Below, one piece after another: positions 1 to 8,585 of a stretch of 64,000 bases of DNA. Both the position numbers and the translations under genes were made by a program. The stretch is from Arsukibacterium tuosuense (lineage in GTDB: Bacteria; Pseudomonadota; Gammaproteobacteria; Enterobacterales; Alteromonadaceae): positions 478,450-542,449 of the forward strand of contig NZ_OBEB01000002.1 in NCBI RefSeq assembly GCF_900215315.1, given 5' to 3'. The notes under the pieces are model-generated. The model was not told the DNA's origin. It ran no database searches and worked only from the letters and a program-made list of their open reading frames with translations. Each line of letters opens with the position of its first letter. Position 1 is the stretch's first letter.

Positions 1-746
1 TCGTGCACGCTGGTAATACCCAATGCCAGCAAATGCTCAAATGCCAGCTGCAACGCAGCGGTTTTATCATCACTGGTCGGCGCCGGGATTTGTCGTTGCA
101 CCAGTTGCATCGCATTGTCGATTAACACGCCGGTTGGGTTACCCTCGGCGTCACGTATAATTTCGCCGCCAGGCGGGTCCAGGGTATCCTTGCTGATGCC
201 GGCTGCTGCCAGCGCTTTGCTGTTAGCCCAACCGGCGTGGGCATCTATCCTAACCAGCCAGACCGGCCGGTCAGCAATGGCTTCGTCCAGTAAACTTTTA
301 TCCGGGAACGCTTTATTGTCCCACAGCACCTGGTTCCAGCCGCGGCCAATAACCCAGGGCGCCTGTGGCTGACTGGCAGCAAAGCGGGAGACCTCTGCTA
401 CGGTAGCCTGCTCACTGGCTATGCCGCGTAAATCGGCCTGGTTTAAGTACTCACCCAGCCCCAGCATATGGCCATGCCCGTCAATTAAACCGGGTAGCAT
501 TGTTTTACCGGCACCATCCACCTTACGGGCACTGGCATATTGTTGCAGCAGGGCCTCATTACCGCGGGCCAGCACTTTGCCGCTGGCATCATCAAACGCC
601 ATTACGGTAAAGGGCACCAGCTGCCGTTCAGCGTTAAAACCATAACCGTTAATGTTATGGATTAGCACCGGATCAGCAGTAACAGCACCACTGACCAGTA
701 AGCTGGAGAACAGGCTGGCAAGCAGCAGAGAAGTACGTTGTTTCAT
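1..746 (-). CDS. Amidohydrolase family protein (YtcJ-like), C-terminus cut by window edge
   Basis: The frame reads from an ATG at 746 to the left edge without a stop, giving 248 codons of the N-terminal part; an AAAGG ribosome site precedes the ATG. The N-terminus is a Sec signal peptide ending near SGAVTA-D, so the enzyme is probably periplasmic. The motif LPGLIDGHGHMLGLGEY carries the HxH metal-binding pair typical of the amidohydrolase superfamily, and GRGWNQVLWDNKAFPDKSLL resembles the YtcJ-like amidohydrolase 3 group. These are metal-dependent hydrolases of amides or ureas of mostly unknown substrate. The remaining metal ligands lie outside the window, so neither integrity nor substrate can be judged. 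It lies on the same strand as, and downstream of, fumC's neighbours, with 122 bases separating it from the fumC stop. Confidence 0.8.
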   Translation of the reverse strand, partial: MKQRTSLLLASLFSSLLVSGAVTADPVLIHNINGYGFNAERQLVPFTVMAFDDASGKVLARGNEALLQQYASARKVDGAGKTMLPGLIDGHGHMLGLGEYLNQADLRGIASEQATVAEVSRFAASQPQAPWVIGRGWNQVLWDNKAFPDKSLLDEAIADRPVWLVRIDAHAGWANSKALAAAGISKDTLDPPGGEIIRDAEGNPTGVLIDNAMQLVQRQIPAPTSDDKTAALQLAFEHLLALGITSVH

Positions 747-868
747 CGAAAACCTTTAATGTTGTCAATAAGCTGGCGATAACTATAGCAGCAATAAGCC
801 TGGCGGGACATGCACCGCGGCTGGCAGGCGATTAGTTGCGACAAAAGCCGGTTGGCTGAAACATCCGC

Positions 869-2239
869 TTACTGATTACTGGTAAGTCGTACCGGATCGA
901 GTAACTCTTGCAGCTGTTCTTTAGTTAAATCGGTATGTTCCAGCGCTACATCCAGCACGGGTCGTTGTTGCTGATAGGCCTGCTTGGCAATAGCTGCCGC
1001 TTTTTCATAGCCTATTACCGGGTTTAACGCTGTTACCAGAATTGGGTTTTTATCCAGAGAGCGGTCAATATTCGGCTGGTTCACTGTAAAGCCGCTGATC
1101 GCTTTATCAGCCAGGGCAATACAGCCATTACTCAGTAGCTCGATACTTTGCAGCAGGTTATAACCAATCACAGGCAGCATCACATTCAGTTCAAAATTAC
1201 CTGACTGGCCGGCAACGGTAATAGTGGTGTCGTTACCTATTACCTGGGCGCTTAGCATGGCAACGGCTTCCGGAATAACCGGGTTTACTTTGCCGGGCAT
1301 AATTGACGAGCCAGGCTGCAGCGCCGGCAGTTCAATTTCGGCCAAACCGGCCAGCGGGCCTGAGTTCATCCAGCGTAGGTCATTACTTATTTTCAGCAGG
1401 GCCACGGCCAGGGTTTTTAATGCGCCAGAGCAAGCTACTGACACATCCTGCGAGCCGATATTAAAAAAGAAATCGTTGCTGGAACTTAGCTGCAGGCCGG
1501 TATCCGTGCTCAGGTGACGGGCAAAGCAGCTGGCAAATTCCGGGTGAGTATTAACGCCGCTACCTACAGCCGTGCCACCCTGAGCCAGCTGCTGTAAACG
1601 CGGTAGTTGCTGTTGCAACAGCTGCTCTGCGTGAGCCAGCTGACTTTGCCAGCCCCCCAGCACCTGTTCAAACCTGACTGGCATGGCATCCATTAAATGG
1701 GTACGGCCGGTTTTTACAATGTTGCCAATTTGCTGGCTTTTTACCACTAACACAGCCTGAATATGGCGCAAGGCCGGAATGAGCTGATTATTGATTGCCA
1801 GGGCACTGCTCAACTGGATAGCGGTCGGGATAACATCATTGCTGCTCTGGCCGGCGTTGACATGGTCATTAGGGTGCACCTGCTGACCCAGCTGCTTGCT
1901 GGCCAGGGTGGCAAGCACTTCATTAACATTCATATTGCTGCTGGTGCCGGAGCCGGTCTGAAACACATCAACCGGATAATGTTCCAGCTCTGTGTTAGCA
2001 AGCTGTTGCTCCGTAGCATAAATAATGGCACCGGCTATTGCCGGGTCTAACTCGCCCAGCTCACTGTTAGCGGTTGCAGCGGCTTTTTTGATGCGCAGAA
2101 TAGCCTGAATAAAAGCCCGCGGCAGGGTAAGCGGGCTTAACTTGAAGTTGTCAACGGCGCGCTGCGTCTGGGCCTGATACAGCGCGTTTGCGGGCACTTG
2201 CAATTCGCCCATGCTGTCATGTTCAATCCGGGTTGCCAT
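869..2239 (-). CDS. fumC: Class II fumarate hydratase (fumarase C)
   Basis: FumC interconverts fumarate and L-malate in the TCA cycle, as an iron-independent cytosolic homotetramer. The 456-residue product is close to the family's usual 460-467. The signature GSSIMPGKVNP sits at residues 310-320, with the catalytic serine loop, and TGRTHLMDAMPV at 177-188 contains the conserved His181 region. TGSGTSSNMNVNEV near 96-108 is also a superfamily hallmark. AGGAG lies just upstream of the ATG at 2239. It lies 86 bases downstream of the S10 peptidase on the same strand; the gap holds a hairpin but no T-tract, so co-transcription is possible. FumC enzymes are often used under iron limitation or oxidative stress, which fits the redox genes in the window, but no regulator site was seen. 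Confidence 0.97.
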   Translation of the reverse strand: MATRIEHDSMGELQVPANALYQAQTQRAVDNFKLSPLTLPRAFIQAILRIKKAAATANSELGELDPAIAGAIIYATEQQLANTELEHYPVDVFQTGSGTSSNMNVNEVLATLASKQLGQQVHPNDHVNAGQSSNDVIPTAIQLSSALAINNQLIPALRHIQAVLVVKSQQIGNIVKTGRTHLMDAMPVRFEQVLGGWQSQLAHAEQLLQQQLPRLQQLAQGGTAVGSGVNTHPEFASCFARHLSTDTGLQLSSSNDFFFNIGSQDVSVACSGALKTLAVALLKISNDLRWMNSGPLAGLAEIELPALQPGSSIMPGKVNPVIPEAVAMLSAQVIGNDTTITVAGQSGNFELNVMLPVIGYNLLQSIELLSNGCIALADKAISGFTVNQPNIDRSLDKNPILVTALNPVIGYEKAAAIAKQAYQQQRPVLDVALEHTDLTKEQLQELLDPVRLTSNQ

Positions 2240-2295
2240 TGCAGGCTCCTTTTCCTTATTAATATTAAGGCTGAACCTATAGCATGGGATCCTTT

Positions 2296-2317
2296 TCGCT
2301 GCTTCTCAAGGCAGCGA
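2296..2317. other. Short hairpin between S10 peptidase and fumC
   Basis: The arms TCGCTGC (2296-2302) and GCAGCGA (2311-2317) are perfectly complementary around an 8-base loop. No run of T follows on either strand, so it does not look like an intrinsic terminator. It may be an attenuating or processing stem between the two minus-strand genes, or chance. Confidence 0.35.
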
Positions 2318-2325
2318 GCTCAAAG

Positions 2326-3840
2326 TTAGTACTTTGCCGCCTGGCCCTCTGCAGGTAGCGCATTTAAAATAAACTCGCGCAAATCGTCATTTGATTTCTT
2401 TAAGTCTTCGGCGCGTAAGTACATCATATGGCCGCTGCGATAGCCTTTGAAGCTCATCCGGTCTTTCATTTTGCCGCTTGGATCCAGCTGCCACATATTG
2501 TATTTGGCATCGAAATAATTGGTGGCACCGTCATAGTAGCCTGACTGGGTCAGTACCTGCAGGTACGGGTTCTGGGCCATGGCCTGGCGCAGGTTTTCAC
2601 CGGTGTTATCGTTACTTCTATCCCACGGGTGCACTGGCCCGAACATATTGTATTTTACATCGGTTTTGTAGTTCAGCTCGTTACGCAGGTAATGGTTAAT
2701 TGCCGGCGTAAACGAGTGCAGCCAGGAGGTCAGCTCAGCCCAGTAATCGGGGCGTTCGCCCACATCGTTTTTATCCAGCCCCAGATAGCGGGAATCGAGC
2801 CGGCCCACTGTCTGGCCACGATCGCGTAGCAGCTCTTTCCAGTAATAACTGGTGCTGATATCCAGATTGCTGCGCAGCACATTTTGCACGCTGATCCCCG
2901 AGTAACGGCTAACCTGCTCGGCAATCCGCTGTTTTTCCTCACTGCTAATCATATTGCCTTTGGCCAGCGCTGGCAGGTACTGATTAATGGTAAATTCTTC
3001 TACTTCTGGCAGAATGTCGTAAAGATCTTTTTGTTGTAAATCGGCGGCCAGTTTCTGATGATACCAGGCGGTGGCGGCAAAATAAGGCAGGCGGTTGGCC
3101 GCTTTTACCGGACCATCACGACTGATACCAATATCAGTAGGTGATACCAGCACCACACCATTTAAGTACATCCACTGCTGGTTTTGCAGCGCCAGCGCCA
3201 GGCCGGAGACCCGGGTAGTGCCATAGCTCTCACCAATTAAAAACTTCGGAGAACTCCAGCGTTCATAGCGGCTGACAAAGCTGTTAATCCACTCTGCCAG
3301 GTAGGTAACATCAGCGTTGGTGCCAAAAAACATTTTTTGTTGCTGATCTTTGCCGGGCATTTTGCCCTCTTTATCTGGCAGCACCCGTGAATAGCCGGTA
3401 TTGACCGGGTTAACAAACACAATATCGGCTACGTCCAAAACTGAATGCGGGTTGGTTTTAACGCCATATGGCTGCACCGGATAACCTTCGTCATCAACAT
3501 TGAGGGTTTTAGGGCCGGTATAGGCAACATGCATCCAGACCGACGCAGAACCCGGACCACCGTTAAACGAAATCAACAGCGGCCGTTTTGCCGTGTCTTT
3601 AATATCAGTGCGCTGATAATAGGTATAAAACAGGGTGGCAGTAGGGTTACCCTCGCTGTCCCACACAGGCTGGGTGCCGGTATGTGCTTTGTAGTTAACT
3701 CTTTTGCCATTGATTTCGGTGCGGTGTTCGGTGGTGACCACCGAGTCAGCTTCAATTTGAATTTGCTCAGCAGCATGCAGGTGCCAGCTAGCCATTAACA
3801 GGGCGGCAAAAAGGCCGCTGATTTTGATAAAACGCAGCAT
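2326..3840 (-). CDS. Exported S10 family serine carboxypeptidase-like peptidase
   Basis: S10 peptidases release C-terminal residues from peptides using a Ser-Asp-His triad in an alpha/beta-hydrolase fold. A signal peptide (MLRFIKISGLFAALLMASWHLHA) points to the periplasm or outside. The oxyanion/substrate segment FNGGPGSASVWMH is at 92-104 and the nucleophile is Ser205 in GESYGTTR. A plausible acid is Asp437 in SGYYDGATN and His is His471 in GYRSGHMMY. Length 504 fits the bacterial branch of the family. GAGAG precedes the ATG. It is the first gene of a minus-strand run that continues into fumC, and diverges from the bacterioferritin genes. Substrate is unknown. Confidence 0.9.
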   Translation of the reverse strand: MLRFIKISGLFAALLMASWHLHAAEQIQIEADSVVTTEHRTEINGKRVNYKAHTGTQPVWDSEGNPTATLFYTYYQRTDIKDTAKRPLLISFNGGPGSASVWMHVAYTGPKTLNVDDEGYPVQPYGVKTNPHSVLDVADIVFVNPVNTGYSRVLPDKEGKMPGKDQQQKMFFGTNADVTYLAEWINSFVSRYERWSSPKFLIGESYGTTRVSGLALALQNQQWMYLNGVVLVSPTDIGISRDGPVKAANRLPYFAATAWYHQKLAADLQQKDLYDILPEVEEFTINQYLPALAKGNMISSEEKQRIAEQVSRYSGISVQNVLRSNLDISTSYYWKELLRDRGQTVGRLDSRYLGLDKNDVGERPDYWAELTSWLHSFTPAINHYLRNELNYKTDVKYNMFGPVHPWDRSNDNTGENLRQAMAQNPYLQVLTQSGYYDGATNYFDAKYNMWQLDPSGKMKDRMSFKGYRSGHMMYLRAEDLKKSNDDLREFILNALPAEGQAAKY

Positions 3841-4064
3841 AAACAGCTCTCTTGTTTGGAATTACAGGGTTACTGTAACGCCAAAATCACCTGTTGCGAA
3901 GTCGCGATGCGACTGACTGCAGTTTTACAGGATAATCCGGCAGCAAGCTTGATGAAAATACGAATACTTATTAATTGTATAGCTATGATTTTACAAGTAT
4001 TTTTGCTTAAATTAACCTGATGGCCTATGCTATGAGCATTGATTCTGTTTACCGGAGCCGCATT

Positions 4065-4538
4065 ATGCAAGGCAACCCCAAAGTACTTAGTAAATTAAAT
4101 GAAGTACTTACCTTTGAGCTAACCTCAATAAATCAGTATTTTCTGCATGCCCGTATCTATAAAAACTGGGGCCTGCAAGCGCTGAATGACGTGTGCTATA
4201 AAAAGTCGATTAAAGATATGAAGCAGGCCGACGAGCTGATTGAGCGGATTTTAATGCTGGAAGGCTTACCGAATTTACAGGCTCTGGGTAAATTGCGGAT
4301 TGGCGAAGATACCGAAGAAATGCTGCAGTGCGATATGGATTTTCAGTACGAACAGCTACCCTTATTGCGCGAAGCCATTGCCTTGTGCGAAACCGAACAA
4401 GATTATGTCAGCCGCGATATATTGACTGACATACTGGAATACGAAGAAGAGCACATCGACTGGCTGGAAACCCAGCAACATCAAATTAGCGTAATGGGGC
4501 TGGCGAATTACCTGCAAGCTCAGGTTGGAGGCCAGTAA
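4065..4538 (+). CDS. bfr: Bacterioferritin, haem-ligand subunit with degenerate ferroxidase centre
   Basis: Bacterioferritins form 24-subunit shells that oxidise and store iron, with haem held between subunits by Met52. The ATG at 4065 is preferred over an earlier in-frame ATG because GGAG lies 7 bases upstream and the protein then starts like the family ([12 protein letters not shown]). At 157 residues it has normal length. Aligned by eye to E. coli Bfr, Met52 is present, but the ferroxidase ligands are partly lost: Glu18, Glu127 and His130 remain, while position 51 is Asp, 54 is Gln and 94 is Gln. It therefore looks like the haem-binding, weakly catalytic member of a two-subunit ferritin. 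The second subunit starts 2 bases after its stop, so the two are almost surely co-translated. Confidence 0.95.
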   Translation: MQGNPKVLSKLNEVLTFELTSINQYFLHARIYKNWGLQALNDVCYKKSIKDMKQADELIERILMLEGLPNLQALGKLRIGEDTEEMLQCDMDFQYEQLPLLREAIALCETEQDYVSRDILTDILEYEEEHIDWLETQQHQISVMGLANYLQAQVGGQ

Positions 4539-4540
4539 TT

Positions 4541-5008
4541 ATGAAAGGTAATCAACAGGTAATATCAGCACTAAACGAATTATTAGCCAACGAACTGGCG
4601 GCAATGGACCAGTACTTTATTCATTCGCGGATGTATCACGACTGGGGCCTGCACAAGTTATTTCAGCGGATTGATCATGAATTCGATGACGAAAAGGGCC
4701 ATGCTTCTAAGCTGATTGAACGAATTCTGTTTTTGGAAGGTACGCCTGATTTAAAGAACCGCGACGCCATTCATGTTGGTAAAGACGTACCGGCGATGTT
4801 GCAGAATGATTTAAACGTAGAATATACCGTGGCAAAACTGCTGAAAAAAACCATGGCATTATGCGAGAAAGAGCAGGACTACGTCAGTCGCGATATGTTA
4901 CAGCAGTTACTGGATGATACAGAAAACGACCACGCGCACTGGCTGGAACAGCAGCTGCGGCTGATTAAGATGCTCGGTCTGGAAAACTACCTGCAGTCGC
5001 AAATGTAG
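4541..5008 (+). CDS. bfr: Bacterioferritin, ferroxidase subunit lacking the haem-ligand Met
   Basis: This 155-residue subunit complements the one before it. All six ferroxidase ligands can be placed: Glu18, Glu51, His54, Glu94, Glu128 and His131. The last two are shifted by a one-residue insertion in the DDTENDHAHW segment. Met52, the axial haem ligand, is replaced by Lys. A GGAGG ribosome site sits inside the end of the upstream gene. Paired subunits of this kind (one haem-binding, one catalytic) are known from Pseudomonas putida and Neisseria, where they co-assemble; co-assembly here is inferred. The gene is followed by a strong intrinsic terminator, so the pair forms a bicistronic operon. 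No bacterioferritin-associated ferredoxin gene is in the window. Confidence 0.95.
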   Translation: MKGNQQVISALNELLANELAAMDQYFIHSRMYHDWGLHKLFQRIDHEFDDEKGHASKLIERILFLEGTPDLKNRDAIHVGKDVPAMLQNDLNVEYTVAKLLKKTMALCEKEQDYVSRDMLQQLLDDTENDHAHWLEQQLRLIKMLGLENYLQSQM

Positions 5009-5034
5009 TCGCGTTTTAACAACGAATATCCAGA

Positions 5035-5064
5035 AAGCCGGCAGCTATTATTGCCGGCTTTTTT
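5035..5064 (+). terminator. Intrinsic terminator after the bacterioferritin pair
   Basis: The arms AAGCCGGCA (5035-5043) and TGCCGGCTT (5052-5060) pair perfectly around an 8-base loop and are followed by TTTT. Confidence 0.85.
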
Positions 5065-5160
5065 ATTACACTCGCTTACACTTTATTAAGCTGCATATTT
5101 TGGCCTGTCCCGTGGCTTTATGTTAATTTCCAGACATGATTTTTTACTGAGCATCAATCT

Positions 5161-7293
5161 ATGTATAGAAATGTAGTCACTATGCTACTGGCCGCCAGTT
5201 GTGTCAGTAGTTTCTGGCTTAACGCCAACGATCTTGACCTTAACGTGCCGCCGGTCGCGGTGCAGCAACCTTATACGGTAAGTTCACCACATGGTGACCG
5301 GCAAGACCCTTACTACTGGCTGCGTGATGACAGCCGTACCTCACCGACTGTGCTGGATTATCTGCACCGCGAAAACGATTATTTTGCGGCCTATGCCAAA
5401 GCCTATCAGCCATTAACAGACAAACTGACCGACGAGATTATTGGCCGGATTAAACAGGACGATAGCTCGGTTCCGTATACCAAAGGTGACTACAGCTATT
5501 ACAGCCGTTATGAAACCGGTAAGGAATACCCTATTTATGCCCGTAAATCGTTAGAGGATGGCACCGAGCAGGTGATGCTGGACGTAAATCAGCTGGCTGC
5601 AGATAAAGATTATTACCGGGTAGCAAACTGGCAGGTCAGCCCGGATCAGAACCTGCTGGCCTATCTGGAAGATAGCAGCGGCCGGCGCCAATACACGTTG
5701 AAAGTTCGTGATTTACGCACCGGTCAGGATTTAGCAGATCAGTTAACCGGCTTATCCGGCAGCCTGGCGTGGGCGGCAGATAACCAAACCCTGTATGTGA
5801 TTCAGAACGACCCGGTGACACTGTTAAGCACCACGGTATTGCAACATAAACTCGGTAATTCACCAGCGCAGGCGAAAGCGGTTTATCAGGAGCCTGATAA
5901 CAGCTTTTATTTAAGCCTTGGTAACAGCCAGGATGATAGCTATGTGATGATCACCTCTGAAAGCACGGTGTCGACAGAAATCCGGGTGCAACCTAGCAAT
6001 CAGCCACAAACAGAATTTAAAGTACTGGCACCGCGTCAGCGCGACTTTCAGTACAGTGCTGAGCATCATCAGGGCCGCTGGGTTATAAAAACGGACTGGC
6101 AGGCAGCAAACTTCCGCTTAATGACTGTCGCCGCTGATAAAATTGGTGACCGTCAGCATTGGCAGCCCCTGTTGGCGCATGATGAACAGGTATTTATTGA
6201 GGACTTTACTGCCTTTGCTAACTACCTGGCAATCAGTGAGCGTAGCAACGGTCTGCGCCGCATTAAAATTATGCCGTGGCAAGCGCCGGACAAAGCTTTT
6301 TATATTGCCTCCGATGAAGCCGCTTATGTCACCCGTTTTGAGAAAAATCCGGAGCAAAACACCGACTGGCTGCGCTACAGCTATACCTCGCTGACCACAC
6401 CGAACTCGGTGTATAAACTGAATATGCAAACCGGCGAGAAGCAGCTATTGAAGCAAACTGAAGTGCTGGGTGATTTTGCGCAAAGCAACTATGTTACTGA
6501 GCGGGTCTGGGCCACGGCGGCAGATGGCGCCAAAATACCGGTGTCATTGCTGTATCGCAAAGGGCTGCAACGTGATGGCACCGCGCCACTGTATCAGTAT
6601 GCTTATGGCTCTTATGGCAGCTCGTCCGATCCATCATTTCGCTCGACGGTATTTTCGCTGGTAGACCGGGGCTTTGTCTATGCCATTGCTCACATTCGTG
6701 GTGGTCAGGAAATGGGCCGGCACTGGTATGAAGACGGCAAACTACTTAACAAAGTCAATACCTTCACCGACTACATTGCGGTAACCGATCACCTGGTTGC
6801 TAATAACTATGTGGCGAAAGATAAAGTATTTGGTATGGGCGGCAGTGCCGGTGGCCTGTTGATGGGGGCCGTTGCCAATATGGCACCGCAGAAATACCGG
6901 GCGCTGATAGCTCACGTGCCCTTCGTCGATGTGGTCACCACCATGTTGGACGAATCCATTCCGCTTACCACCAACGAGTTTGACGAATGGGGTAATCCAA
7001 AGGAAAAAGCGTATTACGATTATATGCTGGCCTATTCGCCTTATGACCAGCTAAGCAAGCAGGCTTATCCGGCCCTGTATGTGACAACAGGTTTATATGA
7101 CTCGCAGGTGCAGTATTTTGAACCGGCTAAATGGGTGGCCAAATTACGGACTCATAAAACCGACCAGAACCCGCTGCTGTTCAAAACCAATATGGAGGCC
7201 GGTCACGGCGGTAAGTCAGGCCGGTTCTCGCGCCTGGCGGAGTATGCGCAGGAATATGCGTTTATCCTGAACCTGCTTGGAATTGATGAATAG
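5161..7293 (+). CDS. ptrB: Oligopeptidase B (S9A family) with an N-terminal signal sequence
   Basis: Oligopeptidase B cleaves short peptides after Arg or Lys. The 710-residue protein has the N-terminal beta-propeller and the C-terminal hydrolase domain. The segments IRGGQEMGRHWYEDGK, VPFVDVVTTMLDESIPLTT and TGLYDSQVQYFEPAKWVAK are close to E. coli PtrB. The triad is Ser562 (GGSAGG), Asp647 (YDSQVQY) and His682 (GHGGKSG). Unlike the classical cytosolic enzyme it begins with a hydrophobic leader, MYRNVVTMLLAASCVSSFWL, with a possible but imperfect lipobox (AASC). It is therefore likely periplasmic. It has its own intergenic region and is followed by a terminator. Confidence 0.93.
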   Translation: MYRNVVTMLLAASCVSSFWLNANDLDLNVPPVAVQQPYTVSSPHGDRQDPYYWLRDDSRTSPTVLDYLHRENDYFAAYAKAYQPLTDKLTDEIIGRIKQDDSSVPYTKGDYSYYSRYETGKEYPIYARKSLEDGTEQVMLDVNQLAADKDYYRVANWQVSPDQNLLAYLEDSSGRRQYTLKVRDLRTGQDLADQLTGLSGSLAWAADNQTLYVIQNDPVTLLSTTVLQHKLGNSPAQAKAVYQEPDNSFYLSLGNSQDDSYVMITSESTVSTEIRVQPSNQPQTEFKVLAPRQRDFQYSAEHHQGRWVIKTDWQAANFRLMTVAADKIGDRQHWQPLLAHDEQVFIEDFTAFANYLAISERSNGLRRIKIMPWQAPDKAFYIASDEAAYVTRFEKNPEQNTDWLRYSYTSLTTPNSVYKLNMQTGEKQLLKQTEVLGDFAQSNYVTERVWATAADGAKIPVSLLYRKGLQRDGTAPLYQYAYGSYGSSSDPSFRSTVFSLVDRGFVYAIAHIRGGQEMGRHWYEDGKLLNKVNTFTDYIAVTDHLVANNYVAKDKVFGMGGSAGGLLMGAVANMAPQKYRALIAHVPFVDVVTTMLDESIPLTTNEFDEWGNPKEKAYYDYMLAYSPYDQLSKQAYPALYVTTGLYDSQVQYFEPAKWVAKLRTHKTDQNPLLFKTNMEAGHGGKSGRFSRLAEYAQEYAFILNLLGIDE

Positions 7294-7312
7294 GTATTTA
7301 CCTTATGAAAGA

Positions 7313-7337
7313 AAGCCGGGCACTGCCCGGTTTTTTT
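7313..7337 (+). terminator. Intrinsic terminator after ptrB
   Basis: CCGGGC (7316-7321) pairs with GCCCGG (7325-7330) around a 3-base loop, followed by seven T (7331-7337). It lies about 20 bases after the ptrB stop. Confidence 0.8.
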
Positions 7338-7363
7338 ATTGATGTTTATGGCATATCCTTTAC

Positions 7364-7400
7364 AAAACACTGAATGATAATTATTATCATTCAGTGTTTT
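7364..7400. promoter_or_regulatory. Fur box embedded in a 37-bp perfect palindrome
   Basis: Two 17-base arms (7364-7380 and 7384-7400) are perfectly complementary around TTA. The core TGATAATTATTATCA (7375-7389) matches the 7-1-7 Fur consensus TGATAATNATTATCA at every defined base. It lies after the ptrB terminator and 135 bases before the ZIP transporter ATG at 7535, so it probably gives iron-dependent repression of that gene. The AAAA/TTTT flanks would also let it fold as a bidirectional terminator; both roles are possible. Confidence 0.75.
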
Positions 7401-7534
7401 AACAGTGGTCCAGTTATACGCTATTAAAGTAATAACGTTGTGGTCAGACTTAGGGCCTATACTCAAGGCTATATACTACAAATAATTATTTGAATTTACA
7501 GGCCACCGCTTAATTAGCGTTGGCAGGAGCAGGC

Positions 7535-8425
7535 ATGAAACAATCGTTGATGCAGCAACCCTGGCTGAGTGGCCGCAAAGTGTTTGGTGCACTGATTATA
7601 TTACTGGGAGCCAGTTACGCAATCCAGCAGCTGGTGTTGTTGATGCAGCAACAACAAAATGTTCGTTACGCCTTCTATGCCGGCATGGTTGCAGCTGGCG
7701 CAACAGCTGCCGGTGCAATACCGGCACTGTTTTTACGCCGCTTATCACAAAAATTGCATGATGTAATGCTGGGCTTTGGCGCCGGCGTAATGCTCGCCGC
7801 CTGTATGTTTTCATTAATTGTGCCGGCGTTAGCCATTCTGGACAACAGTGGGGCCTCGCCATGGCGTAGTTCGGGCAGTGTGGCACTGGCTATTTTGCTG
7901 GGGGCAGCGTTAATGTTATTGGTTGAGCGGCTGGTGCCGCATCAGCATTTTATTAAAGAAGAAGATCGTTTACTGAGCTTAAAATTGCGCCGCAGCTGGT
8001 TATTTGTGTTCGCTATTATTTTGCATAATATTCCGGAAGGGCTGGCAATAGGTGCATCCTATGCCAGTGGCGATACGGCTGCTGCAACTGCGCTGGCCAC
8101 AGGCATTTCAATTCAGGATATCCCGGAAGGGCTGGTAGTGGCTATGGCGCTGTTAGCCGCAGGTTACAGCCGCACTCTGGCGGTCGGCATGGCCGTGCTG
8201 TCGGGCCTGACAGAACCTGTTATGGCGGTGATTGGTGCCGCCGTGCTGGGCGATTCCAGCTTGCTGTTGCCCTGGGGGCTGGCACTGGCCGCCGGCGCCA
8301 TGTTATTCGTGATCAGTCATGAAATGATCCCGGAGTCACACCGTCAGGGCCATGAGCTACCCGCGACCACCGGCCTGATGCTGGGCTTTGTGCTGATGAT
8401 GTTGCTGGATACCGCGCTGGGATGA
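7535..8425 (+). CDS. ZIP family divalent metal transporter
   Basis: ZIP proteins import Zn2+, Fe2+ or Mn2+ across the inner membrane. The 296-residue product has about eight hydrophobic segments. The two metal-path helices carry HNIPEG (164-169) and QDIPEG (194-199), the hallmarks of ZIP TM4 and TM5, and SHEMIPESHR (261-270) is the usual C-terminal signature. The ATG at 7535 is chosen because AGGAG lies six bases upstream; an in-frame TTG at 7520 has no such site. It resembles the ZupT/GufA branch. The upstream Fur box suggests iron as a physiological substrate, but this is inference. The transcript appears monocistronic, with 160 bases before the next gene. Confidence 0.92.
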   Translation: MKQSLMQQPWLSGRKVFGALIILLGASYAIQQLVLLMQQQQNVRYAFYAGMVAAGATAAGAIPALFLRRLSQKLHDVMLGFGAGVMLAACMFSLIVPALAILDNSGASPWRSSGSVALAILLGAALMLLVERLVPHQHFIKEEDRLLSLKLRRSWLFVFAIILHNIPEGLAIGASYASGDTAAATALATGISIQDIPEGLVVAMALLAAGYSRTLAVGMAVLSGLTEPVMAVIGAAVLGDSSLLLPWGLALAAGAMLFVISHEMIPESHRQGHELPATTGLMLGFVLMMLLDTALG

Positions 8426-8585
8426 GCGCGGCAGCAGCTAACCACCCCTTTCGACACATTTTATTACAATCTGCTGGCCGGCTTTTCCGGTAGCTTGCTT
8501 GCCTATTGCTGACGTTATTTATTACATTGGGTATTACAAAATTTCACATTTACGTGAAGTGTCGAAATCTACTACAGGTGCCCTA

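Noticed and set aside
4020..4064. Upstream in-frame ATGs (4020 and later) as starts of the first bacterioferritin
   Set aside because: They have no ribosome site, and the family begins at the residue encoded at 4065, which has GGAG seven bases upstream.
8499..8585. N-terminal extension of the M16 protease
   Set aside because: It would place 29 residues before the lipoprotein signal; the ATG at 8586 gives a correct leader.
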